64,000 nt of DNA from Paraescarpia echinospica. Its lineage: Eukaryota; Annelida; Polychaeta; Sabellida; Siboglinidae. Under the pieces are notes generated by a model. It saw nothing but the letters and a program-made list of their open reading frames with translations. It was not told the origin of the DNA and searched no databases. Made by a program: the position numbers and the translations under genes. Below are positions 45,901 through 60,900 of the stretch, in pieces. The stretch lies in assembly GCA_020002185.1 (NCBI GenBank), contig CM034531.1, positions 81,673,360 through 81,737,359 on the forward strand, in the 5' to 3' direction. How positions within the stretch are numbered: position 1 is the stretch's first letter; the number at the start of each line of letters is the position of its first letter.

Positions 45901-48900
45901 GGGAGCATCGTGTCCCAGGGAGACAAGGTCGCAGGTAAACAGGGGTTGGCTGAAAGAAGCAACAATTTCAAGGTTCAGTGTGCTCCTGTAAAGAATTGTC
46001 AGTGTATTGGATAGATAAAACCACACATTTCGAGGTATTGTTAGTCTCATTGCTTTTATTTTCAAATCATGTTATATCATAAAAACTCGTCTAACATCTT
46101 AACACCCAAGTGTGTCTTAAAATGATCTGCTTGTTTCAAATGTTGTTGACTGTTAACTTTTTTGAATGTTGTTGAACAGAATGTTTATATTTTATAACTA
46201 AGATTAAACTTGTAAATCCTCTCTAAGAAATTGTTGGTTTATGGTTGAGTGGTAGTTAGGACAAAAACATTATAATTAAATTTGTTGAGTTTAAGGGAAA
46301 CTGAGTTGAGAAGAAGTGAAGCTGTGTACGTTGTCCTGTTTCTGTGCAGATGGTCTGCTGTACTCTATCTGGTATGCGTTGGTGGCCCACGTTAAGAATG
46401 TACTCGACACAGCAGCAAAGAGGGATGGCGTTGATGTATTCGTCTGCTTCCTCAAGAATCTCCGTCAAATAGTTCACAGTGACACCCTCGCGGCAGACAA
46501 AATTCTTGTAAGTTTTCATCAGCTTCACCCGAAAATGTTATTTAAAAAACATTGGTCAGTGATATAGGGTATATGATACAAGAATATGAGACATTAACAT
46601 TGGTCAGTGATATACGGTATATGATACAAGAATATGAGACATTAACATTGGTCAGTGATATACGGTATATGATACAAGAATATGAGACATTAACATTGGT
46701 CAGTGATATACGGTATATGATACAAGAATATGAGACATTAACATTGGTCAGTGATATGCGGTATATGATACAAGAATATGAGACATTAACATTGGTCAGT
46801 GATATACGATATACGATACAAGAATATGAGACATTAACATTGGTCCGTGATATAGGGTATACGATACAAGAATATGAGACATTAACATTGGTCAGTGATA
46901 TGCGGTTTATGATACAAGAATATGAGACATTAACATTGGTCAGTGCTATGCGGTATATGATACAAGAATATGAGACATTAACATTGGTCAGTGATATGCG
47001 GTATATGATACAAGAATATGAGACATTAACATTGGTCAGTGATATACGGTATACGATACAAGAATATGAGACATTAACATTGGTCCGTGATATAGGGTAT
47101 ACGATACAAGAATATGAGACATTAACATTGGTCAGTGATATGCGGTTTATGATACAAGAATATGAGACATTAACATTGGTCAGTGCTATGCGGTATATGA
47201 TACAAGAATATGAGACATTAACATTGGTCAGTGATATGCGGTATATGATACAAGAATATGAGACATTAACATTGGTCAGTGATATGCGGTATATGATACA
47301 AGAATATGAGACATTAACATTGGTCAGTGATATACGGTATATGATACAAGAATATGAGACATTAACATTGGTCAGTGATATGCGGTATATGATACAAGAA
47401 TATGAGACATTAACATTGGTCAGTGATATACGGTATATGATACAAGAATATGAGACATTAACATTGGTCAGTGATATAGGGTATATGATACAAGAATATG
47501 AGACATTAACATTGGTCAGTGATATGCGGTATATGATACAAGAATATGAGACATTAACATTGGTCAGTGATATGCGGTATATGATACAAGAATATGAGAC
47601 ATTAACATTGGTCAGTGATATACGGTATATGATACAAGAATATGAGACATTAACATTGGTCAGTGATATACGGTATATGATACAAGAATATGAGACATTA
47701 ACATTGGTCAGTGATATGCGGTATATGATACAAGAATATGAGACATTAACATTGGTCAGTGATATGCGGTATATGATACAAGAATATGAGACATTAACAT
47801 TGGTCAGTGATATGCGGTATATGATACAAGAATATGAGACATTAACATTGGTCAGTGATATACGGTATATGATACAAGAATATGAGACATTAACATGGCA
47901 TAATTGTACGAAACTGTGGCAGAATACCAGAAATAATTGGACATGAAAATTCAAAGTTGTACATTTACCTGCTGTATTGTACGTGATGTCATAATTAATC
48001 ATTTTATTATCGCATATTTTGTAAACAGTAACCACAGCATAATGTAAACAAATAGTTTCAGTGCAGTTGGATTGAAATAAATGTTTTTGTTTCCTAGAAA
48101 CTACTCCAAGCTGTACTTTGCCTTCCGGCCCGAACTCTTGTTTCTGCTGCGTACTCGACAGGTGGCACCACTGAAGTCATGCAGGTGACTCCGGAGATTT
48201 CCTAGTTTTCCTCGTAATTAGTTTCTATTAATGGACTGTTGCGCAAAGCGCAAAGTATTAGTGCAATAATAGACTGGTTATAGTTTTCTTCTGTCTGAGA
48301 AATATATAAAATACTGGTACATTATATTTTGTACAATCAGACATTGGTTATGTTATATAATACTTTATCAATTCTATGGTGCCCCAGAAAGGACACAAAA
48401 ACTCAAGACAACCTGTTTAATTTTTGAAGATTCTATTTCAGTAATGATGGTAACTTTTTGTAAAACCAGGTAAAATGAGTGAAATTGATATCAAGTTGCA
48501 GTATTTGTAAACACCGTGGTTGTTGACAGAACTGCCCGGCTCTTGTTCTTATGGACCTGTTGCTTCACCGCAGTATCGTCGACTCCAACTCCTCCCATCA
48601 GAGGTCAGTACTGGTTTTGTTGAAAATACATGTTTGCTATCGGTTGATTGTTGAGTCCTTGCGGAACACTGATTTCGGGACTTAATTGTTCCTAGTTCTG
48701 CAAGAAATTCAAATTAGTGTGTCTTGTGGTTTTGAATATTACATATAGCATTATGGAGGGCGAATACCACGAATTCAAGGGAATGAAGCCTTACATTTTT
48801 TAGGTTTTTAAAATCCATTTTACCCCGAAAGACAAAGTCTTGGTAAAAATGGGGTTTACTATCATTTTTTAATGGCTTCTCTCATTCCAATAAACACATT

Positions 48901-51900
48901 AAATGCAAATAATTGTTTTGTGTATTTAGGGTAGCCGTTGGTCCTAAAGTAACTATGGGCCATATCTTGGTGAAAACTCATCTTCATAAAATTTAAGTAT
49001 TACATTTATCAGTTTAACAAGATTTAACAAGATTGCCACCCAGAGAATTAACTCTAGGTGGCAGGTGGACAAGGAAGCCTTTGGCTTATCGAGAGTCCAA
49101 CCCTTTTATCTATGTTTATCCCACCCTTCTGAGGTATGTGTCGATTTTATTTTTAAAATTCACGCTACTAGCACCCACACAATCAGCAGATAATCTGTTC
49201 CATTCATTTACAGTCCTTTATGAAAATGAAAACTTTCTTATATATAATCTACACTACTCCTTTGCTAATGTAACTTCATGTCCTCTAGTCCTTCTATCTT
49301 TCTTAACTGAGAAAAACATATTTCTGTCAATATTTTCATAACCATTTATTATTTTAAACACTTCTATCTGATCTCCTCTCAATCTCCTGGTCTCTAGTGT
49401 TGTTTAGTGAAGGTTGTTGAACATGTGAAAAATCTGCTAATTTGCAGAACTGTTGCCATGGCAACAACGATTTATGTGCCTGTGGATGTATGCCCCCATG
49501 AGAAAAATTATTCAGAGTAAGCGATAGCAAATCCCATCATAACATTGCAATAAGTTGTTTGTTGGAATGTTACTTTGTGCAATAAGGTGGTTTTGGGATC
49601 TGACTTCAAGTGTTCTATGACCATAGTGAATTGCACCGTTGAGATGAAGATTAAAAAAGTCCCTAATTGTTTGACCCTTGTTTAAAAACCCTTAAAATAA
49701 ATATGTGACATCAAAGTAGCTCATTGCACCTGGAACATTACAAAGAATAACTGGTAAAAAAATTCAATTCTCTGGTGTAGTTTTTTTCGAAATATTTTTT
49801 GCCAGTGTCACAGATGGTCAAAAATATTGTTTTCAGAAAAGGCTAAAACAAAATAAGAACATTAAGCAGAACGGGCAGATATACATAATCTAATCATAGG
49901 TATTTGTAATAAGAATCTTGAAAAATGCAATGTATTGGGAATGCATAACATGTTAAAAAAGATGAAATCCCAAAATGAAAAAAAATATATAATTTAAGAC
50001 CAGCGGCTACCCTTAACATATTAATATATAATGGTGAGAAAATATCAGTATGTTGGCTGTGCATATTGTATAATTTATAATCCTAACGATACAATTACAC
50101 ATTGTCACAAACCATGACTTAGTCGACTTAGCACTTACTATAAAGTGCGCTGGTTGATTACTTTTGTATAGTAGTCACCTTAAGAGGAATTATAATCAGT
50201 TGGAATGAAAGGAAATCTAACTAAAGCTTTCCCACAGCAGTGTGAGATGACATTTACAAAGAGAAACATTTTGAAAGAAACTTGATATTCGTTCTGAACA
50301 TGTGTCTGCCAAATATTTAGGCCGACTTGTTCAGCCTTTGTTTACCGACACATTTCAAGAAACCGGAATGACAATCCATTCAACGATTAGAGCAATTTCA
50401 GGTTTTTCAATCTGCTCGAGAAACTGATTTCCTGCGGCTTCAGTCACGGCTGTAGTGCACTTGACTTCAGCCAGGTGGCCCTGCAACTTATTGATAGAGC
50501 TGCGTCGTATTCACAGAACAAGGACGCCCTCTGGCAGATGTGGGCAGCGATCGTCCAACCAGTGAAGGAACACATTACCAAGGTGTGTGTGGTGGTGTCT
50601 ATGCATATGGGGGTGTGTATGTGTGTGGGGGTGGGGGTGTGTATGTGTGGGGTGTGTATTTGTGTGTATATATGTACTGATGTGTGTGGGGTGTGTATGT
50701 GTGTGGGGGTGTGTATGTGTAGATCCAAACATTCAGGGATTCCTATACAGTACGAGGAAACCTGATTATTACCCTTTCTAGGAAAAATCCAAGTATAATT
50801 GTTCAGGTCACATCATCTGTCCCCAACTGATCCGTGGAGGGTTGACGTTGCTTGGAACAACATCATCTGTCCCCAACTGATCCGTGGAGGGTTGACGTTG
50901 CTTGGAACAACATCATCTGTCCCCAACTGATCCGTGGAGGGTTGACGTTTGGAACAACATCATCTGTCCCCAACTGATCCGTGGAGGGTTGACGTTGTTT
51001 GGAACAACATCATCTGTCCCCAACTGATCCGTGGAGGGTTGACGTTGTTTGGAACAACATCACCTGTCTCCAACTGATCCGTGGATGGTTGACGTTGCTT
51101 GGAACACCATCATCTGTCCCCAACTGATCCGTGGAGGGTTGACGTTGTTTGGAACAACATCATCTGTCCCCAACTGATCCGTGGAGGGTTGACGTTGTTT
51201 AGAACATCATCTGTCTCCAACTGATCCGTGGTGGGTTGACGTTGTTTGGAACAACATCATCTGTCCCCAACTGATCCGTGGATGGTTGACGTTGTTTAGA
51301 ACATCGTCTGTCCCCAACTGATCCTTGGAGGGTTGACGTTGTTTGGAACAACATCATCTGTCCCCAACTGATCCGTGGATGGTTGACGTTTTTTAGAACA
51401 TCGTCTGTCCCCAACTGATCCTTAGAGGGTTGACGTTGTTTGGAACAACATCATCTGTCCCCAACTGATCCGTGGATGGTTGACGTTGTTTAGAACATCG
51501 TCTGTCCCCAACTGATCCTTGGAGGGTTGACGTTGTTTCGAACAACATCATCTGTCTCCAACTGATCCGTGGTGGGTTGACGTTGTTTGGAACAACATCA
51601 TCTGTCCCCAACTGATCCGTGGAGGGTTGACGTTGTTTGGAACAACATCATCTGTCTCCAACTGATCCGTGGAGGGTTGACGTTGTTTGGAACAACATCA
51701 TCTGTCCCCAACTGATCCGTGGAGGGTTGACGTTGTTTGGAACAACATCATCTGTCCCCAACTGATCCGTGGAGGGTTGACGTTGTTTGGAACAACACCA
51801 TCTGTCCCCAACTGATCCGTGGAGGGTTGACGTTGGTTGGAACAACATCATCTGTCTCCAACTGATCCGGGGAGGGTTGACGTTGGTTGGAACAACATCA

Positions 51901-54900
51901 TCTGTCTCCAACTGATCCGTGGAGGGTTGATTTTGCTTGGAACAACATCATCTGTCTCCAACTGATCCGTAGAGGGTTGATGTTGCTTGGAACAATATCG
52001 TCTGTCTCCAACTGATCCGTGGAGGGTTGATGTTGCTTGGAACAATATCGTCTGTCTCCAACTGATCCGTGGAGGGTTGATGTTGCTTGGAACAACATCA
52101 TCTGTCTCCAACTGATCCGTGGTGGGTTGACGTTGGTTGGAACAACATCGTCCGTCTCCAGCTGATCCGTGGAGGGTTGATGTTGCTTGGAACAATATCG
52201 TCTGTCTCCAACTGATCCGTGGAGGGTTGACGTTGTTTGGAACAACATCATCTGTCTCCAACTGATCCGTGGTGGGTTGACGTTGGTTGGAACAACATCG
52301 TCCGTCTCCAACTGATCCGTGGAGGGTTGAAGTTGCTTGGAACAATATCGTCTGTCTCCAACTGATCCGTGGAGGGTTGACGTTGCTTGGAACAACATCA
52401 TCTGTCTCCAACTGATCCGTAGAGGGATGGTGTTGCTTGGAACAACATCATCTGTCTCCAACTGATCCGTAGAGTGTTGGTGTTGCTTGGAACAACATCA
52501 TCTGTCTCCAACTGATCCGTAGAGGGTTGATGTTACTTGGAACAACATCATCTTTCTCCAACTGATCCGTGGAGGGTTGATGTTGCTTGGAACAATATCG
52601 TCTGTCTCCAACTGATCCGTGGAGGGTTGATTTTGCTTGGAACAACATCGTCTGTCTCCAACTGATCCGTGGTGGGTTGACGTTGGTTGGAACAACATCG
52701 TCCGTCTCCAACTGATCCGTGGAGGGTTGACGTTGCTTGGAACAACATCATCTGTCTCCAACTGATCCGTGGATGTAGAGGGTTGACGTTGGTTGGAACA
52801 ACATCATCTGTCTCCAACTGATCCGTGGACGTAGAGGGTTGACGTTGGTTGGAACAACATTGTCCGTCTCCAATTGATCCGGGGAGGGTTGACGTTGTTT
52901 GGAACAACATCATCTGTCCCCAACTGATCCGTGGAGGGTTGACGTTGTTTGGAACAACATCATCTGTCCCCAACTGATCCGTGGAGGGTTGACGTTGTTT
53001 GGAACAACACCATCTGTCCCCAACTGATCCGTGGAGGGTTGACGTTGGTTGGAACAACATCATCTGTCTCCAACTGATCCGTGGAGGGTTGACGTTGGTT
53101 GGAACAACATCATCTGTGTCCAACTGATCCGTGGAGGGTTGATTTTGCTTGGAACAACATCATCTGTCTCCAACTGATCCGTAGAGGGTTGATGTTGCTT
53201 GGAACAATATCGTCTGTCTCCAACTGATCCGTGGAGGGTTGATTTTGCTTGGAACAACATCATCTGTCTCCAACTGACCCGTAGAGGGTTGATGTTGCTT
53301 GGAACAATATCGTCTGTCTCCAACTGATCCGTGGAGGGTTGATGTTGCTTGGAACAATATCGTCTGTCTCCAACTGATCCGTGGAGGGTTGATGTTGCTT
53401 GGAACAACATCATCTGTCTCCAACTGATCCGTGGTGGGTTGACGTTGGTTGGAACAACATCGTCCGTCTCCAACTGATCCGTGGAGGGTTGATGTTGCTT
53501 GGAACAATATCGTCTGTCTCCAACTGATCCGTGAAGGGTTGACGTTGTTTGGAACAACATCATCTGTCTCCAACTGATCCGTGGTGGGTTGACGTTGGTT
53601 GGAACAACATCGTCCGTCTCCAACTGATCCGTGGAGGGTTGAAGTTGCTTGGAACAATATCGTCTGTCTCCAACTGATCCGTGGAGGGTTGACGTTGCTT
53701 GGAACAACATCATCTGTCTCCAACTGATCCGTAGAGCGTTGGTGTTGCTTGGAACAATATCATCTGTCTCCAACTGATCCGTAGAGTGTTGGTGTTGCTT
53801 GGAACAACATCATCTGTCTCCAATTTATCCGTAGAGGGTTGATGTTACTTGGAACAACATCATCTTTCTCCAACTGATCCGTGGAGGGTTGATGTTGCTT
53901 GGAACAATATCGTCTGTCTCCAACTGATCCGTGGAGGGTTGATTTTGCTTGGAACAACATCGTCTGTCTCCAACTGATCCGTGGTGGGTTGACGTTGGTT
54001 GGAACAACATCGTCCGTCTCCAACTGATCCGTGGAGGGTTGACGTTGCTTGGAACAACATCATCTGTCTCCAACTGATCCGTGGACGTAGAGGGTTGACG
54101 TTGGTTGGAACAACATTGTCCGTCTCCAATTGATCCGGGGAGGGTTGACGTTGCTTGGAACAACATCATCTGTCTCCAACTAATCCGTGGAGGGTTGATG
54201 TTGCTTGGAACAACATCATCTGTCTCCAACTGATCCGTAGAGGGTTGATGTTGCTTGGAACAACATCATCTGTCTCCAACTGATCCGTAGAGGGTTGATG
54301 TTGCTTGGAACAATCAGAACGCACACAGTTCTTTGAACTACTATTCAGATTTGTATAATCTTTCCCAAACATCCACTATAAATACTTTGTACAAGAGTTG
54401 TCTGTGTATGAATTCCTTTCTAGCACAAAATATTGACCTAAGGACTTGGTTGCTTGGTTTCTGACATAACTATGAAGATCATGTTTAACCACTTTTGAAC
54501 TACTAAGTACTCCTGACCAGAGAGTTCCAGTAGTTTGTAGAAGTAACTTTGTTGTTTGTAGACGAGTGATGTGAATCAAGGGGACCTGGTGGAGCACAAC
54601 TTCAGCTGCCTCTATGTTGATGTAACTTTGTTATTTGTAAACAAGTGATGTGAATCAAGGGGACCTGCTGGAGCACAACTTCAGCTGCCCCTATGTAGAA
54701 GTAACTTTGTTGTTTGTAGACGAGTGATGTGAATCAAGGGGACCTGGTGGAGCACAACTTCAGCTGCCGCTATGTTGATGTAACTTTGTTGTTTGTAAAC
54801 GAGTGATGTGAATCAAAAGGACCTGCTTGAGCACAACTTCAGCTGCCTCTGTTGATGTAACTTTGTTGTTTGTAAACGAGTGATGTGAATCAAAGGGACC

Positions 54901-57900
54901 TGCTGGAGCACAACTTCAGCTGCCTCTATGTTGATGTAACTTTGTTGTTTGTAAACGAGTGATGTGAATCAAAAGGACCTGCTTGAGCACAACTTCAGCT
55001 GCCTCTGTTGATGTAACTTTGTTGTTTGTAAACGAGTGATGTGAATCAAAGGGACCTGCTGGAGCACAACTTCAGCTGCTTCTATGTTGATGTAACTTTG
55101 TTATTTGTAAACGAGTGATGTGAATCAAAGGGACCTGCTGGAGCACAACTTCAGCTGCCTCTATGTTGATGTAACTTTGTTGTTTGTAAACGTGTGATGT
55201 GAATCGAAGGGACCTGCTGGAGCACAACTTCAGCTGCCTCTATGTTGATGTAACTTTGTTGTTTGTAAACGAGTGATTTGAATCAAAGGGACCTGCTGGA
55301 GCACAACTTCAGCTGCCTCTATGTTGATGTAACTTTGTTATTTGTAAACGAGTGATGTGAATCAAAGGGACCTGCTGGAGCACAACTTCAGCTGCCTCTA
55401 TGTTGATGTAACTTTGTTGTTTGTAAACGTGTGATGTGAATCAAAGGGACCTGCTGGAGCACAACTTCAGCTGCCTCTATGTTGATGTAACTGTTGTTTG
55501 TAAACGAGTGATTTGAATCAAAGGGACCTGCTGGAGCACAACTTCAGCTGCCTCTATGTTGATGTAACTTTGTTATTTGTAAACGAGTGATGTGAATCAA
55601 AGGGACCTGCTGGAGCACAACTTCAGCTGCCTCTATGTTGATGTAACTTTGTTATTTGTAAATGAGTGATGTGAATCAAGGGGACCTGCTGGAGCAAAAC
55701 TTCAGCTGCCTCTAAGTAGAAGTAATTTTGTTGTTTGTAGACGAGTGATGTGAATCAAGGGGACCTGCTGGAGCACAACTTCAGCTGCCTCTATGTAGAA
55801 GTAACTTTGTTATTTGTAAACGAGTGATGTGAATCAAAGGGACCTGCTGGAGCACAACTTCAGCTGCCTCTATGTTGATGTAACTTTGTTGTTTGTAAAC
55901 GAGTGGTGTGAATCAAAGGGACCTGCTGGAGCACAACTTCAGCTGCCTCTATGTTGATGTAACTTTGTTGTTTGTAAACGATTGATGTGAATCATAGGGA
56001 CCTGCTGGAGCACAACTTCAGCTGCCTCTATGTTGATGTAACTGTTGTTTGTAAACGAGTGATTTGAATCAAAGGGACCTGCTGGAGCACAACTTCAGCT
56101 GCCTCTATGTTGATGTAACTTTGTTATTTATGCTTGGTGAATCAAAGGGACCTGCTGGAGCACAACTTCAGCTGCCTCTATGTTGATGTAACTTTGTTGT
56201 TTGTAAACGAGTGGTGTGAATCAAAGGGACCTGCTGGAGCACAACTTCAGCTGCCTCTATGTTGATGTAACTTTGTTGTTTGTAAACGAGTGGTGTGAAT
56301 CAAAGGGACCTGCTGGAGCACAACTTCAGCTGCCTCTATGTTGATGTAACTTTGTTGTTTGTAAACGATTGATGTGAATCATAGGGACCTGCTGGAGCAC
56401 AACTTCAGCTGCCTCTATGTTGATGTAACTGTTGTTTGTAAACGAGTGATTTGAATCAAAGGGACCTGCTGGAGCACAACTTCAGCTGCCTCTATGTTGA
56501 TGTAACTTTGTTATTTGTAAACGAGTGATGTGAATCAAAGGGACCTGCTGGAGCACAACTTCAGCTGCCTCTATGTTGATGTAACTTTGTTGTTTGTAAA
56601 CGAGTGATGTGAATTAAAGGGTCCTGCTGGAGCACAACTTCAGCTGCCTCTATGTTGATGTAACTTTGTTATTTGTAAACGAGTGATGTGAATCAAAGGG
56701 ACCTGCTGGAGCACAACTTCAGCTGCCTCTATGTTGATGTAACTTTGTTGTTTGTAAACGAGTGGTGTGAATCAAAGGGACCTGCTGGAGCACAACTTCA
56801 GCTGCCTCTATGTTGATGTAACTTTGTTGTTTGTAAACGAGTGATGTGAATCATAGGGACCTGCTGGAGCACAACTTCAGCTGCCTCTATGTTGATGTAA
56901 CTTTGTTGTTTGTAAACGATTGATGTGAATCATAGGGACCTGCTGGAGCACAACTTCAGCTGCCTCTATGTTGATGTAACTTTGTTGTTTGTAAACGATT
57001 GATGTGAATCATAGGGACCTGCTGGAGCACAACTTCAGCTGCCTCTATGTTGATGTAACTTTGTTGTTTGTAAACGATTGATGTGAATCATAGGGACCTG
57101 CTGGAGCACAACTTCAGCTGCCTCTATGTAGAAGTAACTTTGTTGTTTGTAGACGAGTGATGTGAATCAAGGGGACCTGCTGGAGCACAACTTCAGCTGC
57201 CTCTATGCTCTCCTCATGTTCCCCGTCCAACACCTCCTGCCCTTCCGCATGCTGCAGGTCAGTCCAAGGTCACGGGGTCAGAGTTTGGGAGAAACTAATT
57301 CCTTCAAGGTCAACAACAATTTGGTTTGGAATTATAGTTTGTGTATGTTAACCAGTTAGTTTGTTAAATATGTTTTGAAAGATTATCAACAGAAAAGGAT
57401 AATTGTATGTGTGCAGGATGTTTAGACAAATAGGTTCTGGTCTGGTGAGATTCTTCCACACATTGACATAAACATTGAAAAGTTGTCACTGTATTGACTT
57501 GTCCAAGGTACTAAAGTGCACATTGTGAAGTAAAAAATTGACTTTGAATTAGGAATTCTTACAATCATAATTTAAGTGTAAACATTCATATGTTGTTTTG
57601 TTTCGTCAGTCGATGCAGAAATCTCTGATGAAGACATGGACTGAATTATGTAACATGTTCGCCCGCCTCGCTGCCATGGTAATCAACGCCGAGGCTAATA
57701 TCTGGGTTGAGGAGCTCTGTAGCAAGATTTATGACATTCTTCCCTTGATCGACTATCAGGTAATTTAAGTAAAGCTAATAAATATATATTTTTCAGACAT
57801 TTCCGGGCATTACCTGTTTCTTTGAGTTATAATGATTGTTGTCAGTCTCGCACTGTATAATTGTGGTATTTTAATGGTAAATATCTGTACTTGCGAAATT

Positions 57901-60900
57901 GTATTTTTTATAAAAACAATGTAGCACTCTCAACCTGTATGAAATCATTGCTGTATTTCACAGGTAAAATTGTTATTCTGTTAAGACTTCAAATCAAACA
58001 TTATAGTGAAAGTTTTTTTATTGTATAATATTGTTGCATTTCAGTGGTTTGATGCATGATAGCGTCTGTTTGCTTATAGCCAAGCATTTGTTAATGAGTG
58101 ATTTCATAGTTTAATTTGACAATTTATTGAAGTATTGATCGGTGTCGCAGGGGGCTCAGTGTGTTGACAGCCTGCTCCAAGTCTGCCTTGTTGTCATCGG
58201 CGACATTGACTTTTCCGCTCCAGTTTCTCACGGTTTGCTCACTGCTAAAAGTCATCATCGTAAGTGTTGAGACAAGAACATGAAACTATTTCTAACAATC
58301 TGACACCTTGTTGATGGTTAACTAGTTATAAATTAGATTCATCGACAGTTGGTAAAATTCAATAATGACAAAATATCTGAAGTTGAAATTGTAATAACTT
58401 TGTTGAAACTGAATAATTGTAATCAAGCTAGTAAGCGTGTTTTTAAATCCCCCATTAAGGTTTTTTTACCCAGTTTTATGGTTCGTGCTGATGTTAAACG
58501 AACGTTACTTAATTGTTCACAATGTCAGTCGTGTGTTCTGTGAAGTTTGTCGATCAGTTGGCGATGGTTTACATAACTTCCATTGTGAAACTGCAGAAAT
58601 TCATATCGTAACAAATGCCATGTTTGAATAGTTTGGGAAAATGTCTTCTGTGTATGTAGCGACCTGTGGAGGATGGGCAATGTTGTAATGGCTTATTTGT
58701 TTTTATTTATATTAATCAATCAGAGAACATTCCATCAGTTTCAAACTGGGCACACACATAAAATGTGTTTTATTTATTTTTATTATTCTCAAACATCTGT
58801 TTCAGTTGGGCCAAACCCGACGTCGTTTGGGCGATGGAAACAGAAGCCATTGGGCAACCTGCACTCTGTCGTGCGTCTTGTCGCCCAACTATTGGGCATA
58901 TTGTGTCAGCTCATTCAGCAACCTCAGGCAGACAGTGAAACTAAGGTGTGCATGAACGTTTATGAAATTCAATATATATTTACTGGGTATTAATTTATTT
59001 TAAAAAGAATCTCAGTAATTTAGTGAGCAGTTTAAGTGAAGTTATTATGTTGGATTGTAAATGCACATTAGTGTTATAATATACTAAGCACAGGTTGTAA
59101 CAAGGTCAATCAAATAAAGTTTGTGTCTGTTTGTAGTGTTTTATATGTAGCATTATGAAATTTTGTCAGGATTAAGATTTTGTTTTGGCCATGCACAGAA
59201 TGTTGTATTCCATCATGGTAGCAGTCAAGTTACACAACAGATGCTAAACAAACTGTCATTGTGAAGTTTATTATGTAATTAAGTTCTATAAACTCTATTC
59301 CATGTTTCAGAAGATGCCCAACTCAGCGTTCCAGCCGCCCGCCCTGACCGCGATCCATGCACTCAACTCGCTCTTCTCGAACGTCTCTGTCTCCACGGTG
59401 ATTGCAGACATGATAGCGAGGCTCTCCCCAAGCATGAGCGCCCTCTATACCATCGCGATGAAGCGATCCAGCCAGAAAGTGTTTTCTGCTCCGGTTCTAG
59501 AGAAGGTGAGTAATTAAACTGTAAGTAACAATATTAATTTTTTTATTTCCAGAATCTTAAAAAGTTGGTAACTTATTTTTAAAGCTACCATTCGATGGCG
59601 TAACAGATATAGTCAAATCAATGATTTATTGATGGGTGAAACATTTTTACAAATACTCCAACTTGATTTGTGGTGAACACATATTTGTATTCACATAGGA
59701 AAGCTCATTTTATGTTATCCTATATTATAGAAACAACTATAAAGTAAACAAGATTTTTTTCTCGCACACCAACCCCATTATTGTTTAAGATGTACTCTAT
59801 ATAAGTTTATGTAATTTAAAATAAAAAAATCTTGAGTGAATCTAACCATACATCGAGCAAGGTTTCCTGCCCTGCAGCTGGACTCCCTCTGGGCAATGTT
59901 TGCTGCGATGATGAAGACACGATTCACGGGCATCCACGACTCCGAGTTACTGCTACAGATGGCGCCACTGTTTGAAGTTGGATTCACACACCCACGGAAA
60001 CTCATCAAGAATCAGACGATATCACTGTGGAATACAACCTTTGGCCAGGGGGCGCCACTGAAGTACCCGGACACACTCAAGTATGCGCAACAAGATGTAG
60101 AAATTGTATTGATGTTGGTCACTAACCTTTAGTAAGGTGGTTAAGTAGTACGTTTCAAGTTTTGTTTATGTTGTTGAAATTTGTAAAAAATTAGGTAGGT
60201 TTTTTGTATTTATGCAGTTGAAATTCTTTCAGTGAGATGTTTGATAATCAGTGTCTGCATGCATTTGTACAGATATTATATGTTCAGATATAAACAACTC
60301 ATTGTTTACAAGTGCGGGATTGGAATGGCTCAATAAAATGATGGTGTTGCATTTGCTGCAGACCTGTGATTGCGAAGGTGCAGAGAACGGCCACCTTACT
60401 GCTGCCTGGCTGGGATGGAACCAATGTCACGCAGGACTATGATGTCACTTTCTCCGAGGTCACACAGGTAGGGTGATTTAACACGACAATTACAATAATA
60501 CTTACAAGGCTTTTTTGTGATACATTTACATTTTTTGACATCATGCCAAATTTGTTTCAGTTATGAAAAACCAGTTGTTCTCCCCATCTGTTGAATGTCA
60601 TTTTTACTTTTGTATCGTTAATTGGTTCTGCCTTTCTCCACCAGGGGGAGTCTCAAAGTGTCCTACCAAACATTATTGGGTTTCCGTCGCCACTGAAAGG
60701 TTGTGGCAGTTTCCTGCACAAGACTGTCTCGCCAAACATCAAGAAGTCACCGCTGCCTACTAGTCCATCACCATGCCAACAGAGGGCAGCCACCGCACGA
60801 CGCAAGTTGCCTCTCATAGATGATCGCTGCAAGGAGGTAGCTTTTGTTGATGGGTTGCTCCCAAAATCATTAAAAACTTACATGTCTAGAGAGAGCGTGA

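Noticed and set aside
46552..47946. 464-codon + strand ORF and 497-codon - strand ORF over the 48-bp array
   Set aside because: Both are consequences of a stop-free 48-bp unit in a RIF1 intron; no domain, and both strands are equally open.
50811..54372. Many 70-240 codon minus-strand ORFs in the 50-bp array
   Set aside because: Repeat-derived, rotating through frames, no family resemblance, inside an intron of a well-supported gene.
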